Part shown: positions 40,211-48,587 of the stretch, one piece after another
Layout: every line of letters begins with the position of its first letter
Numbering within the stretch: the first letter of the stretch is position 1
From: JAICKM01 sp038228295
GTDB taxonomy: Bacteria; Chloroflexota; Chloroflexia; QHBQ01; JAICKM01
Direction: 5' to 3'
DNA: 64,000 nucleotides
Assembly: GCA_038228295.1 (NCBI GenBank)
Contig: JBBRPH010000008.1
Coordinates: forward strand, 48,795 to 112,794
Translations under genes and position numbers: made by a program
Notes under the pieces: generated by a model
What the model was told of the DNA's origin: nothing
Seen by the model: the letters and a program-made list of their open reading frames with translations, nothing else
The model's database searches: none

Positions 40211-41128
40211 ATGACGACACAACTGGTGGTTTTGCCGGACGACGGCTTCGCGGCGCTGTTAGCGCCGTTGGCCGCCGCGCAACAAACGATTGATATGTAT
40301 GTGTTCACCGTGAACAATCCGGCGCTATTGGCGGCGGTGGCGGCGGCCGTGGGGCGCGGAGTGCGGGTGCGCGCGATTGTTGAACCCCAGCCCGGTGGTC
40401 ATGCGGCGGTAGGGCAGGCTGGTTTTGCCGCGCTCCAGCAGGCGGGCGTGGCCGTGCAATGGGCCCCCACCTATTATCCACGCCTCCATGCCAAAAGCTA
40501 CGTGGTGGACGGCAGCACGGCGGTGATTTCCAGCGGCAACTTCCTGGCCGATTGGCAGCACACCCGCGATTACGCGCTGATTGCCGCCGATCCCGCCCTG
40601 GCCGCCGGGCTCAGCGCCGCCTTTGCCGCCGATTGGACCGGCCGGCCGGATGCCGCGCCCCCAGCGCCGCCGCTGGTCCTCAGCCCCGCCAACAGCCGCA
40701 CAGTGGTGGCCGACTTGATCGCCGGGGCCACGCGCACATTGTGGTTGGAGCAGGAGCAGATCAGCGATCCCGCCCTCTTGGCTGCGCTGGCCGCACGGGG
40801 CCAAGCGGGCGTGGTGATTCACATCCTGACCAACGGCGCGCAGAGCAAAAACGCCCCGGCGCTGGCCGCGTTAGTCCAGGCCGCGCCCACAGTAGCGGTG
40901 CGCTATAGTACGGCACTGGTCATGCACGCCAAACTGATCATTGCCGATGAGACACAGATGTTGCTGGGCAGCGTCAACCTGATCGCCGAGAGCCTGGATC
41001 AGCGGCGCGAGGTCAGCGTGGTGCTGACCGACCCGGCCTACCTGGCCCGTGTGAGCGCCGTTGTTGCCGCCGATTTTGCGGCGGGCGCAACGGAGCCACC
41101 GTCCCATCCGCAGCCGGCCGGCGTGTGA
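40211..41128 (+). CDS. Phospholipase D-like protein (two HKD motifs)
   Basis: 305 residues from ATG 40211 (AAAGGAGA upstream). Both catalytic motifs are complete: HAKSYVVD (His93, Lys95, Asp100) and HAKLIIAD (His239, Lys241, Asp246), each followed by a Gly-Ser/Asn pattern (SSGNF, LGSVNL). Members include cardiolipin synthases, Nuc-type nucleases and phosphatidyltransferases; no membrane segment is present, so a soluble PLD-type phosphodiesterase or nuclease is possible. No signal peptide. Confidence 0.88.
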   Translation: MTTQLVVLPDDGFAALLAPLAAAQQTIDMYVFTVNNPALLAAVAAAVGRGVRVRAIVEPQPGGHAAVGQAGFAALQQAGVAVQWAPTYYPRLHAKSYVVDGSTAVISSGNFLADWQHTRDYALIAADPALAAGLSAAFAADWTGRPDAAPPAPPLVLSPANSRTVVADLIAGATRTLWLEQEQISDPALLAALAARGQAGVVIHILTNGAQSKNAPALAALVQAAPTVAVRYSTALVMHAKLIIADETQMLLGSVNLIAESLDQRREVSVVLTDPAYLARVSAVVAADFAAGATEPPSHPQPAGV

Positions 41129-41151
41129 GATCCCCTTGACGGTGCGCCGGC

Positions 41152-41757
41152 TCAGGGTTGCCAGTGAATGTGAAAGCGGTAGTTGCCGGGGCCGACTACG
41201 GTGAAGGTGATGTGCAAATCCTGGGGATGGATCAAGCCGCAACTCGCTTCGAAGTTGCCTTGTATTTGGTCCGGCGACATCGTCTCGTCCTCCGCGTCCA
41301 GCCGCCACTCGCCGGGGGCCAGGGCATAGACGCTGCGCGTGCCGTAATTAGTCACGGCGGCCGTTTGGCGCGGGTATTGGCGTAGCAGCCGCTCCATGCC
41401 CATCACCGGCAACGCCGCCAGCATGACGCGCCCCAGAATGGATTTGCGGTAATGCAGTACTGAGCGGCGGCCGAACTCACGCTGCGCCTCAGTAGGGCTG
41501 TACTGCGGCAGACAGGTCTGGCACAGGAAATTCAGCAGGCGGCGATTGACTAGGGCCGGATGCTGTCCCTTGCCCAGATACACGCCGAATTGCTCAACAA
41601 TTTGGGCTTGCATGGCCGGCGTAATGCAATCGGCCAGAATCTCCAGCAGCAAATCCAGCGGCGTGAGCATCAGCTTGTCCGCATCGGGCATCGGCGGGCG
41701 TTCCAGGCGCACCAGGGGGATCAGGTCAGAGTCGTCGGCGGGGGTCATAGGGATCAC
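41152..41757 (-). CDS. DUF2378 (TIGR02265)-like protein
   Basis: 201 residues. The middle and end (FGRRSVLHYRKSILGRVMLA, then ERLLRQYPRQTAAVTNYGTR, then FEASCGLIHPQDLHITFTVV and a Trp-containing end) resemble the DUF2378/TIGR02265 family found in myxobacteria and Chloroflexota, whose role is unknown. ATG at 41757; a decayed partial copy lies downstream at 41.87-42.23 kb. Confidence 0.5.
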   Translation of the reverse strand: MIPMTPADDSDLIPLVRLERPPMPDADKLMLTPLDLLLEILADCITPAMQAQIVEQFGVYLGKGQHPALVNRRLLNFLCQTCLPQYSPTEAQREFGRRSVLHYRKSILGRVMLAALPVMGMERLLRQYPRQTAAVTNYGTRSVYALAPGEWRLDAEDETMSPDQIQGNFEASCGLIHPQDLHITFTVVGPGNYRFHIHWQP

Positions 41758-41866
41758 TGCCTTTGGTTGCGGCTATGTGACGTAGAGAGGCTTGCGCGAG
41801 TATATATGCTCCTCGAGAGCATAGCACAAGTAAGTCGTTAAGGCAAGTCGGTAGGGGTGCGTGGCG

Positions 41867-42233
41867 GGCTCAGGGTTGCCAGTGGACGTGGAAGCGATAG
41901 TTACCGGGGCCGGGTGTAGTTGGTCACGGCGGCCAGTTGGCGTGGGAATTGACGCAGCAGGCGCTCCATGCCCATCAGCGGCAGCGCCGCCAGCATGACG
42001 CGCCCCAGGATGGAGGTGCGGTAATACAGCACCGAACGCCGGCCGAACGCGTAATGTGCCTCGGCGACGCTGTGTTGCGGCAGCCAGATGCGACAGAGAA
42101 ACTCAATGGCTTGCCGGTTGACCAGGGCCGGGGTTTGTCCCTTGCCCAGGTAGGCGCCGAATTGCTCGACAAATTGAGCGCGCCCGGCCGGCGTGATGGA
42201 ATCGGCCATGATCTCCAGCAGCAAATCCAACCG
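41867..42233 (-). pseudogene. Truncated, frameshifted duplicate of the DUF2378-like gene
   Basis: The minus strand matches the gene at 41152-41757 from its LLLEI region to its final HWQP, but lacks the N-terminal ~37 residues and has a 145-base internal deletion (after VTNY, rejoining at GPGNYRFH). 145 is not a multiple of 3, so the end is out of frame and the longest frame stops at TNYTRPR. No start codon with a ribosome binding site. A recent tandem duplication that has decayed. Confidence 0.75.
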
Positions 42234-42278
42234 GCTGTATATTAATCTTCCACTTTCTTCGCGTTCTTTAATAGGCGT

Positions 42279-43037
42279 TTACGGCGCGTCTTCATGGTCG
42301 AGCGTGACCCACCAGGCTGCGAAGTCCGGTTTGGGATACTGGGTCTGCCCCCCGGCGGCATACCAAGCGAGCCAGGCGCTGGGACCGTTGTGCTCTAGGC
42401 CTGTCAGCCGTTGCAGGGTGTAGAGCAGCGCATCGGCCTGCTGCGGGCTGCTGGGGCCTTCCTGTAGCCAGCGAATGCAGAGGTAGACCGCCCGCGTATC
42501 GCGCCGCAGTACCGAGTCCATGATCCAACGGCCCACGCGGCTGCGTGCCAGGGCCGGTATGCCGATCCATTTCCAACTCGGCCAGAACAGATGGTCATCA
42601 AACGGCAGCAGCTCGGCGCGGCCGAACGTCTGGCGCACACGCACACTGCGGGCCAGCGCAGCCTCACGGTCCCAGTTGCCCAACTGGGCCGCGAGGTCGC
42701 CGTGCGCCTCCAGCGGCTGATCGGCGCCGCGCGTGGTCTGCCCGTCGGTGCGCCAGGTCAGAAAGTAGGCCGTTCGCAAGGCTACGTGGGGATCGAGCGC
42801 CCGCACATTGAGCCGTACTCGCCCGCCGGCCCCTGGGGCCGGCGTGATCTCCACCACATCCTGGGTCGTGCGCTGCACCAGGTTCAGCTCCCGCCACTCG
42901 CGGTCGGTGGGGTAGCGGGCATCGCCGCTGGAGGCATAATCCACCGCGCCCCACAGGAAGTAGGGCACCTCGGCGAAATACGGCCGGTCGGTGTGGCAAT
43001 TGACCACGAATTCGGTGGTATGCGGAGTGTCGATCAT
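42279..43037 (-). CDS. Hypothetical protein, 252 residues
   Basis: Not recognised. Soluble, no signal peptide; aromatic-rich stretches (FAEVPYFLWGAVDYAS, WDREAALARSVRVR, DDHLFWPSWKWIGIPALARS) and a C-terminal Trp-rich tail. The sequence has the even codon use of real genes. The start ATG 43037 has no clear ribosome binding site and a repeat of the ACGTAAAACG family lies just upstream. Confidence 0.65.
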   Translation of the reverse strand: MIDTPHTTEFVVNCHTDRPYFAEVPYFLWGAVDYASSGDARYPTDREWRELNLVQRTTQDVVEITPAPGAGGRVRLNVRALDPHVALRTAYFLTWRTDGQTTRGADQPLEAHGDLAAQLGNWDREAALARSVRVRQTFGRAELLPFDDHLFWPSWKWIGIPALARSRVGRWIMDSVLRRDTRAVYLCIRWLQEGPSSPQQADALLYTLQRLTGLEHNGPSAWLAWYAAGGQTQYPKPDFAAWWVTLDHEDAP

Positions 43038-43049
43038 GGGCAGTGGAAC

Positions 43050-43083
43050 CGTAAAGTGTAAAGTATGAAGCGTAAAACGTGAG
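43050..43083. repeat. ACGTAAAACG-family repeat, one arm
   Basis: CGTAAAGTGTAAAGTATGAA followed by GCGTAAAACGTGAG, directly upstream of the minus-strand gene at 42279-43037; no second arm is nearby. Confidence 0.6.
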
Positions 43084-43186
43084 TATCGCGTCGGCTTGCT
43101 GCCTATTATACTACAACTGCCGCCTCGGCGGGACAGGTGACGGGGCCAATATCGGTCTAAAGACGGATACGCAACAGCAGGAGCTA

Positions 43187-43195
43187 TGCTATAGT
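43187..43195 (+). promoter_or_regulatory. Extended -10 promoter of the small gene at 43245
   Basis: TGC-TATAGT, about 50 bases before the ATG; no good -35. Confidence 0.4.
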
Positions 43196-43244
43196 AAGGC
43201 TACGTCCTGAGTGGACGAATTGACGAAAGGATGGCGACCGCACA

Positions 43245-43499
43245 ATGGTTCACATAAACTCCCTCACCCAGCCCGAATACCGCAGCCGGCGGATCACCGT
43301 GCCCAATTGCAGCACGCCATCCGGCACCTACACGTCCATGACCTGGGATCATCGCGCCACGCTGGACCTCAACGGTCCGCAAGTCGTCACTGATCCGCGC
43401 ACTATGCTCGCTAACGACGGCGGTCTGTTGATCGCGCCGTTCACGCCAGAGGGACAAGGCCGCACTGCGCCCATCGCCGGGAGGTGTCACGACTCGTAA
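43245..43499 (+). CDS. Small hypothetical protein, 84 residues
   Basis: ATG 43245, no strong ribosome binding site, but an extended -10 lies upstream and a good terminator (43534-43579) 34 bases downstream, which supports a real transcript. Composition is mixed (SRRITVPNCSTPSGTYTSMT) without membrane segment or signal. Not recognised. It could instead be a non-coding RNA. Confidence 0.4.
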   Translation: MVHINSLTQPEYRSRRITVPNCSTPSGTYTSMTWDHRATLDLNGPQVVTDPRTMLANDGGLLIAPFTPEGQGRTAPIAGRCHDS

Positions 43500-43533
43500 G
43501 AGCAGACACCAACCAAACTCTGTTAAACCAGAG

Positions 43534-43579
43534 TGAGCCGTGGGCCAAGCGACACAATCGCTGCCCACGGCTCATTTTA
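43534..43579 (+). terminator. Rho-independent terminator
   Basis: TGAGCCGTGGGC at 43534-43545 pairs with GCCCACGGCTCA at 43563-43574, followed by TTTTA. Confidence 0.8.
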
Positions 43580-43772
43580 TTTGCGCCGTCGGGCATCCGG
43601 ATTACGCATCACCAGCAGGATATACAGGTAGGTAGTTAAGGGAGCCGTCATGTACATCTCACCGAGCCGCCCGGCCACGCACGCCGGGCCGTCGCTGGAC
43701 CAGACCACCCGCGTTTACGCGGGCTTGCGTGGACCCGCCCCCGCAATGGGGGTGTCAGAAGAGGAGCTGCTA

Positions 43773-43964
43773 ATGGAACATTCATTGAAACGGGTGCCGG
43801 TGCTGCGCCTGCACCTGCTACTAATGAGCGTCGAGATTCACCTGCACGGTTGGCGCGGTCGTCCGGCGCGCGACCTGGAGCGTTGTGTCGCGCGGATGCA
43901 TATGCGTCGGCTGTTGCACCACGAACACGAAGCCCTGTATGTGCGCCGGATGATAGGCGGCTAG
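43773..43964 (+). CDS. Small basic hypothetical protein, 63 residues
   Basis: ATG 43773 follows AGAGGAG. The sequence is helical with a His/Arg/Leu-rich composition (LRLHLLLMSVEIHLHGWRGR, then RMHMRRLLHHEHEALYVRRM). The unusually high His content may bind metal. It ends four bases before the LysE gene and is probably in the same operon. An upstream in-frame extension to 43650 lacks a ribosome binding site. Confidence 0.55.
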   Translation: MEHSLKRVPVLRLHLLLMSVEIHLHGWRGRPARDLERCVARMHMRRLLHHEHEALYVRRMIGG

Positions 43965-43968
43965 GCAC

Positions 43969-44583
43969 ATGGACCCCGCCCCTTTGTTGCGTGGTCTCGC
44001 CCTCGGCTTCGGCATTGCCGCGCCGGTCGGCCCCATCGGCTTGCTCTGTATCCGTCGCACCCTGGCCGAGGGGCGGGCGTGCGGGCTGGCGACCGGCCTG
44101 GGCGCTGCCACCGCCGATGCCTGCTACGGCGCGGTGGCAGCCTTCGGGCTGACGTTTCTCTCTGGGTTAGTGCTCGCTGGGCAGGAGTCGTTGCGCCTGC
44201 TCGGTGGGCTGTTCCTGTGTTACCTGGGTTTCCGCACCGCAACTGCGCCGCCCGCTCCACAGGCCGCTGCCGCCGACGGGCGCGGACTGTGGGGCGCCTA
44301 TCTTTCCACTTTCGCGCTGACTCTGACCAACCCCATGACCATCCTGTCGTTTGGGGTGCTGTTCGCCGGCCTCGGTCTGGCGAGGACGGGCGACTACGGC
44401 ACGGCTGCCGCCCTGGTCGGCGGTGTGGGTCTCGGTTCGGCGAGCTGGTGGCTGTTGCTCACGGGTGTGGTCGGTCTGTTACGCGGGCGTATGAACGACG
44501 CGCTGTTGCGCGGGGTAAATCGTGTGGCCGGCATCGGCATCGCCGGCTTTGGCCTCTGGATCTTGGCGGGCCTGCTGGGCTAG
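43969..44583 (+). CDS. LysE/RhtB family amino-acid exporter
   Basis: 204 residues with about six hydrophobic segments. The opening GFGIAAPVGPIGLLCIRRTLAE and TGLGAATADACYG match the LysE/RhtB translocator signature. Exports amino acids or related metabolites. It precedes the acetyltransferase cluster, where N-acetylation and export could act together on amino compounds. Confidence 0.88.
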   Translation: MDPAPLLRGLALGFGIAAPVGPIGLLCIRRTLAEGRACGLATGLGAATADACYGAVAAFGLTFLSGLVLAGQESLRLLGGLFLCYLGFRTATAPPAPQAAAADGRGLWGAYLSTFALTLTNPMTILSFGVLFAGLGLARTGDYGTAAALVGGVGLGSASWWLLLTGVVGLLRGRMNDALLRGVNRVAGIGIAGFGLWILAGLLG

Positions 44584-44618
44584 GCACGCTCTCGCTTTGC
44601 TTTATGGAGGATATTTAG

Positions 44619-45605
44619 ATGATAGAGACACGGCCTTTAACAGATCAACCGGCGGTGGATGCGCGGTTTCGGCTCCGCCGTATTAACCCAGCGACTGATG
44701 TGCCGCGCTTGTTGGCCCTGCACCTAGCCGTGGAAGCGGTAGATCAGGTGGGCGACCACCCCACCACCGACAACATTACCGACGCCTTTACGGAACCCAG
44801 CTACGACGTGGCACAAGACGCCTGGGTAGTGGAAGATCCGCAAAACCCCGACCGACTGATCGGCGAAAACTGGACTTACCATGTCGCTAATACCCCACGA
44901 GCTTTCGTCGGTGCGCTGGTCCATCCGGAGTGGCGGGGGCAGGGTCTCGGCGGCGAATTGCTGCGCCGCGCGTTGGATCGGGCCCGCGCCCAGGATAGCA
45001 ACCACTATGTCTCGTCCGGCTGTGACGACCGCCTGGACTCGGCGCGCCGACTGCTCGAACACGCAGGCTTCCGTCGTGTGGTCGGCTGGGTGCTCATGCG
45101 CCTGCCCGCCGATCAGGCCGTCCCGGCTCCACAACTGCCGCCGGGCTACACCATCCGCCCCTATACGGAGGTCAACGACCCTGCCGTAGTACAAACCGCG
45201 CTCAATCAAGGCTTTATCGGCCATTGGGAAAACCGTGACCGCCCCCTTGAAGATATCATCCATCGCCTGCAAGGTCCGTCTGTTCGGCCGGCAGGCATTT
45301 TGTTGGCTTTCGGGCCGGCGGGTGATCCGGCCGGCATTTGTTGGGCGAGCTACAACGACGAGGCCAACACCCAGCGCGGCGAGGCCGTGGGCCACATAGA
45401 CAATCTGGGTGTGGTGCCCGCCCACCGCCGCGCCGGCCTGGGGCGTGCCTTGCTCGCGGCTGGGGTCGCCTGGTTGCGCGCCCAGGACCAGGCCGCGATC
45501 GAACTTGACGCGATGGGCAACAACGAACTGGCTCTGCCACTCTATGAGGGCGTCGGCTTTCGCATCACGCGCCAGGGCAGTGAGTATCGGTTGGACTTGG
45601 CGTGA
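44619..45605 (+). CDS. Double GNAT N-acetyltransferase, copy 1
   Basis: 328 residues with two GNAT folds in tandem. Both acetyl-CoA-binding motif A segments are present: VHPEWRGQGLGGELLRRAL (about 102-120) and VVPAHRRAGLGRALLAAGV (about 266-284). N-terminal part starts with RRINPATDVPRLLALHLAVE. Architecture resembles mycothiol synthase (MshD)-like tandem GNATs. ATG follows GGAGGAT. One of four close paralogues in 44.6-49.5 kb. Confidence 0.88.
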   Translation: MIETRPLTDQPAVDARFRLRRINPATDVPRLLALHLAVEAVDQVGDHPTTDNITDAFTEPSYDVAQDAWVVEDPQNPDRLIGENWTYHVANTPRAFVGALVHPEWRGQGLGGELLRRALDRARAQDSNHYVSSGCDDRLDSARRLLEHAGFRRVVGWVLMRLPADQAVPAPQLPPGYTIRPYTEVNDPAVVQTALNQGFIGHWENRDRPLEDIIHRLQGPSVRPAGILLAFGPAGDPAGICWASYNDEANTQRGEAVGHIDNLGVVPAHRRAGLGRALLAAGVAWLRAQDQAAIELDAMGNNELALPLYEGVGFRITRQGSEYRLDLA

Positions 45606-45640
45606 AACGTACTGTGTAAAACGTAAAGTGTGAAATGTGA
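45603..45640. repeat. ACGTAAAACG-family repeat between GNAT copies 1 and 2
   Basis: TGAAACGTACTGTGTAAAAC followed by GTAAAGTGTGAAATGTGA; overlaps the end of copy 1. Confidence 0.6.
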
Positions 45641-45687
45641 CCACTATAGGGGCGCTAATTGCTGCGCCCGTGAAGGAGAGACAAACC

Positions 45688-46671
45688 ATGACCCAACTTG
45701 ACGAAGCCCAGGTACTGGAAATTAAGGGCCAGGTGTACCGCGTGCGACGGCCCGATTTGGAGCGCGACGTGCCGCCGCTCGTGCGGCTGGTCAACGAAAT
45801 CGAGGCGCATGATCGGGCGGACCACGGCATCAGCGAAGACGAGCAGCGCCGCCGGATGACTGAGCCGGATCACGACTATCGCCGTGACCGCTGGCTAGTA
45901 GAGGATCCGGCGGACAGCGGCCGGCTGATCGCCGGGGCCGTGGCCTATAAGGCGCCCAATGCGACCTATGCCTGGGTCAATAGCACGGTCCACCCGGATT
46001 GGCGCCGGCGGGGTATCGGCAGCGCCTTGTTGCCCCTGGCTCTGGCCCGCGCCCGTGAGCTGGGCGCAACGGAGGCGGAGGCCGGGGCTAACCGGCGTGT
46101 CCCCGGAGCCGCCGCTCTGCTGGAACGGGCCGGCTTTCACGCCGTTGCCACCTCAATCGAGATGCGCTGCCCAGCCGACCAGACTCTGGCCGCGCCGCAG
46201 TTGCCGGCGGGCTACAACATCCGCACCTACGCGGACGTACACGATCCGCAGATTGTGATGGAAGCGATCAACCAGGGCTTCATCGGCCATTATGGGCACT
46301 ACGATGAGACCCTGGAGGCCATTGAACACTGGCTGGCCGAGCCTACCTATCCCCCCGAAGGGCTGTTCCTGGCCTTCGGCCCGGCGGGCGAAGTGGCCGG
46401 CATCTGCTGGACCGAGGTCAACCCCGCCCTGTCGGAGCGGCGCGGCACCCCCACCGGCTATATTGACAGCCTAGCCGTGCTGCCCGCGCACCGCCGCCAC
46501 GGCCTGGGCCGCACGGTGCTGCTCACCGGGATGCACTACTTGCGTGCGCAGGGCTTGGCGACCATCGAACTGGGCGCCTGGGGCGAGAACGATATGGCCC
46601 TGCCGCTTTACACCGGCGTAGGCTTCGCCATCGTGCAGCAGGCGGATACCTATCGGTTGGCGTTGGCCTAG
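45688..46671 (+). CDS. Double GNAT N-acetyltransferase, copy 2
   Basis: 327 residues from ATG 45688 (GAAGGAGAG upstream); an in-frame ATG at 45637 is not supported. Motif A segments are VHPDWRRRGIGSALLPLAL and VLPAHRRHGLGRTVLLTGM. The N terminus (LEIKGQVYRVRRPDLERDVP) is close to that of copy 3 (LTLKGQPYRVRRLDVAADAP). Substrate unknown; the paralogues probably differ in acceptor. Confidence 0.88.
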   Translation: MTQLDEAQVLEIKGQVYRVRRPDLERDVPPLVRLVNEIEAHDRADHGISEDEQRRRMTEPDHDYRRDRWLVEDPADSGRLIAGAVAYKAPNATYAWVNSTVHPDWRRRGIGSALLPLALARARELGATEAEAGANRRVPGAAALLERAGFHAVATSIEMRCPADQTLAAPQLPAGYNIRTYADVHDPQIVMEAINQGFIGHYGHYDETLEAIEHWLAEPTYPPEGLFLAFGPAGEVAGICWTEVNPALSERRGTPTGYIDSLAVLPAHRRHGLGRTVLLTGMHYLRAQGLATIELGAWGENDMALPLYTGVGFAIVQQADTYRLALA

Positions 46672-46673
46672 TG

Positions 46674-46767
46674 CGTAAAACGTAATGCGTGGATGTGCGA
46701 TGTTCCTAATCTAACAACACACACGCATTACGTTTTACGTTTTACGTCTTACCGTACCTTTTACGCT
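46674..46767. repeat. Perfect 18-bp palindrome of the ACGTAAAACG family plus flanking copies
   Basis: Arms 46674-46691 and 46722-46739 (CGTAAAACGTAATGCGTG and its complement) match perfectly around a 30-base loop; further TTTACGT and TTTTACGC units follow to 46767. It fills the space between GNAT copies 2 and 3. Confidence 0.9.
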
Positions 46768-46782
46768 TAGAAAGGCGAACCA

Positions 46783-47763
46783 ATGACCCAACTACAAGAG
46801 ACCCCGCTGCTGACGCTCAAAGGGCAGCCCTACCGCGTGCGACGGCTGGATGTGGCGGCCGATGCACCGCGCTTGGTCCGCTTGATTAACGAGATCGATG
46901 CGGTGGACCAGGTAGACGAGGCGACCACCGTCGAGGATATGCAAATGAGCCTGAGCTGGCCGGAAGGTGATCCGCTGCGCGATCGCTGGGTGGTCGAAGA
47001 TCCGGCGGACCCCGATCGGCTGATCGGCGATAGTGTGTGCTGGAAAGCCGCAAGTACCGAGCGCGCCAATGTGGCTGTCCATGTCCACCCCGATTGGCGG
47101 CGGCGCGGCCTGGGCAGCGAACTGTTGGAGCGGGCGATGGCCCGTGCCCGCGAAAAGGGCGCGGCCTATCTGGCGAGTGGGGCCGACGACCGGCTGCCGG
47201 GTGCGCAAGCGTTCCTGGAACGGCACGGCTTTCAGCCACAGGCGGTCTATGTTTATATGCACTGCCCCGGCGACGTGGCGTTAGCCGACCCCCTGCTGCC
47301 GGCAGGCTATACGATCCGGCCCTATAGCGCGATCAATGATGTGCCGCTGCTCAACACGGCGCTTAATCGGGGCTTTATCGGCCACTTCCAGCACCGCGAG
47401 GGGACGGATGCCGAGATGGCCCATTGGTTGCAGGGTCCCAATGTCCGCCCGGCTGGCATCTTTGTGGCCTTTGGACCGGACGGCGACCCGGCGGGTGTGT
47501 GTTGGACCGAGATCAACCCAACTCGCCATGCGCAACGCGGCACGCCGACCGGCTATATTGACGCGCTGGGCGTGGTGCCCGAACACCGCCGCGCCAGTCT
47601 GGGGCGCGCGTTGCTGCTCACCGGGATGCGTTGGCTGCGCGACCAGGGCGAGACGGACATTGACCTCGATGCCTGGGGCCACAACGAATTGGCCCTGCCG
47701 CTCTATACAGCAACCGGCTTCCGCATCATCCACCAGGGCAAGTCGTACCGCCGCGATCCGTGA
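46783..47763 (+). CDS. Double GNAT N-acetyltransferase, copy 3
   Basis: 326 residues, same architecture as copies 1 and 2: VHPDWRRRGLGSELLERAMA near 105 and VVPEHRRASLGRALLLTGM near 265. Ser replaces Gly in the second motif (RASLG for RRxGLG). ATG follows AAAGGCG. The regulator gene starts 98 bases after its stop. Confidence 0.88.
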   Translation: MTQLQETPLLTLKGQPYRVRRLDVAADAPRLVRLINEIDAVDQVDEATTVEDMQMSLSWPEGDPLRDRWVVEDPADPDRLIGDSVCWKAASTERANVAVHVHPDWRRRGLGSELLERAMARAREKGAAYLASGADDRLPGAQAFLERHGFQPQAVYVYMHCPGDVALADPLLPAGYTIRPYSAINDVPLLNTALNRGFIGHFQHREGTDAEMAHWLQGPNVRPAGIFVAFGPDGDPAGVCWTEINPTRHAQRGTPTGYIDALGVVPEHRRASLGRALLLTGMRWLRDQGETDIDLDAWGHNELALPLYTATGFRIIHQGKSYRRDP

Positions 47764-47779
47764 GCCGCGAAGTAAGCGG

Positions 47780-47814
47780 CAACACGGCGCTAAAAGCCCC
47801 GTACTGCCGTGTTG
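47780..47814 (+). promoter_or_regulatory. Inverted repeat upstream of the regulator gene
   Basis: CAACACGGC at 47780-47788 pairs with GCCGTGTTG at 47806-47814, 17-base loop. It may be a weak terminator for copy 3 or an operator. Confidence 0.35.
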
Positions 47815-47861
47815 AACAGGCAGACTCTATCAACGGCAATAGGCGAGGGAGGGGCAAGTGG

Positions 47862-48506
47862 ATGGCTGAAATGGAACGGGTGATGGTGCAACTCACGCCG
47901 GAACAGGTGAAGCAGGTGGAACTGGCGGCGGCGATGGCGAAGGCGGTGGCCTCACCGACGCGGCTGACGATCTTGGGCGCGTTGGCCGGGCGGCAGGCGC
48001 TGCCCATGCTGGTGGCGGATCTCGCCGCCGGTAATCCCCTGCCGATCACGCAGATTGAGCGTGACTTGCAGCAATTGGCCGATGCGGGCTTGATCCTGAT
48101 CCTGGAATGGCGACCGACGCGACCCGGCGGCGAACCGCACCCCTATCAGGTCGCCTTCAACCGCGCCTATCTGCAAGCCATGCCGGCCGTGATCGGCACT
48201 CTGCAAACGCTGCTCAAGCAGGCCGATCCCCACGATGTCTCGCCTGGTGACGACCGCGCGCGCACCCTGCGCCGCTTTTTCCAGAACGGGCGGTTAGTCA
48301 GCTTTCCTGTGCAGGCCAAATTGCAGCGTATAGTGCTGGATCAGATCGTCGATGCCTTCGCCTACGACCGCCTATACCGTGAACAGGAAGTAGACGCGAT
48401 CCTCAAAGACATTTATGCCTACGACCACTGTCTGGTGCGCCGCTATCTGGTGGACTATCACTACTTGGATCGTAACGCAGGCGTATATCGCCGCCGCGTC
48501 ACTTAG
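47862..48506 (+). CDS. ArsR-like HTH regulator with DUF2087 C-terminal domain
   Basis: 214 residues from ATG 47862 (GGGAGGGG upstream). Winged-HTH about 20-95 (AVASPTRLTILGALAGRQAL, then ITQIERDLQQLADAGLILIL). The C-terminal part about 130-214 matches DUF2087: RRFFQNGRLVSFPVQAKLQR, YREQEVDAILKD, and VRRYLVDYHYLDRNAGVY. No metal-binding cysteines are present, unlike metal sensors. It sits between copies 3 and 4 of the double GNAT genes and probably controls them; its effector is unknown. Confidence 0.82.
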   Translation: MAEMERVMVQLTPEQVKQVELAAAMAKAVASPTRLTILGALAGRQALPMLVADLAAGNPLPITQIERDLQQLADAGLILILEWRPTRPGGEPHPYQVAFNRAYLQAMPAVIGTLQTLLKQADPHDVSPGDDRARTLRRFFQNGRLVSFPVQAKLQRIVLDQIVDAFAYDRLYREQEVDAILKDIYAYDHCLVRRYLVDYHYLDRNAGVYRRRVT

Positions 48507-48587
48507 CCGGTAGACGCCTGAACGTTACGGCTAACACGGCATTTAGCCGCCCACTAATAGATACATATCCCAGAAGGACCACCAACT

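Noticed and set aside
43650..43772. N-terminal extension of the small basic protein
   Set aside because: Starts without a ribosome binding site, while ATG 43773 has AGAGGAG.
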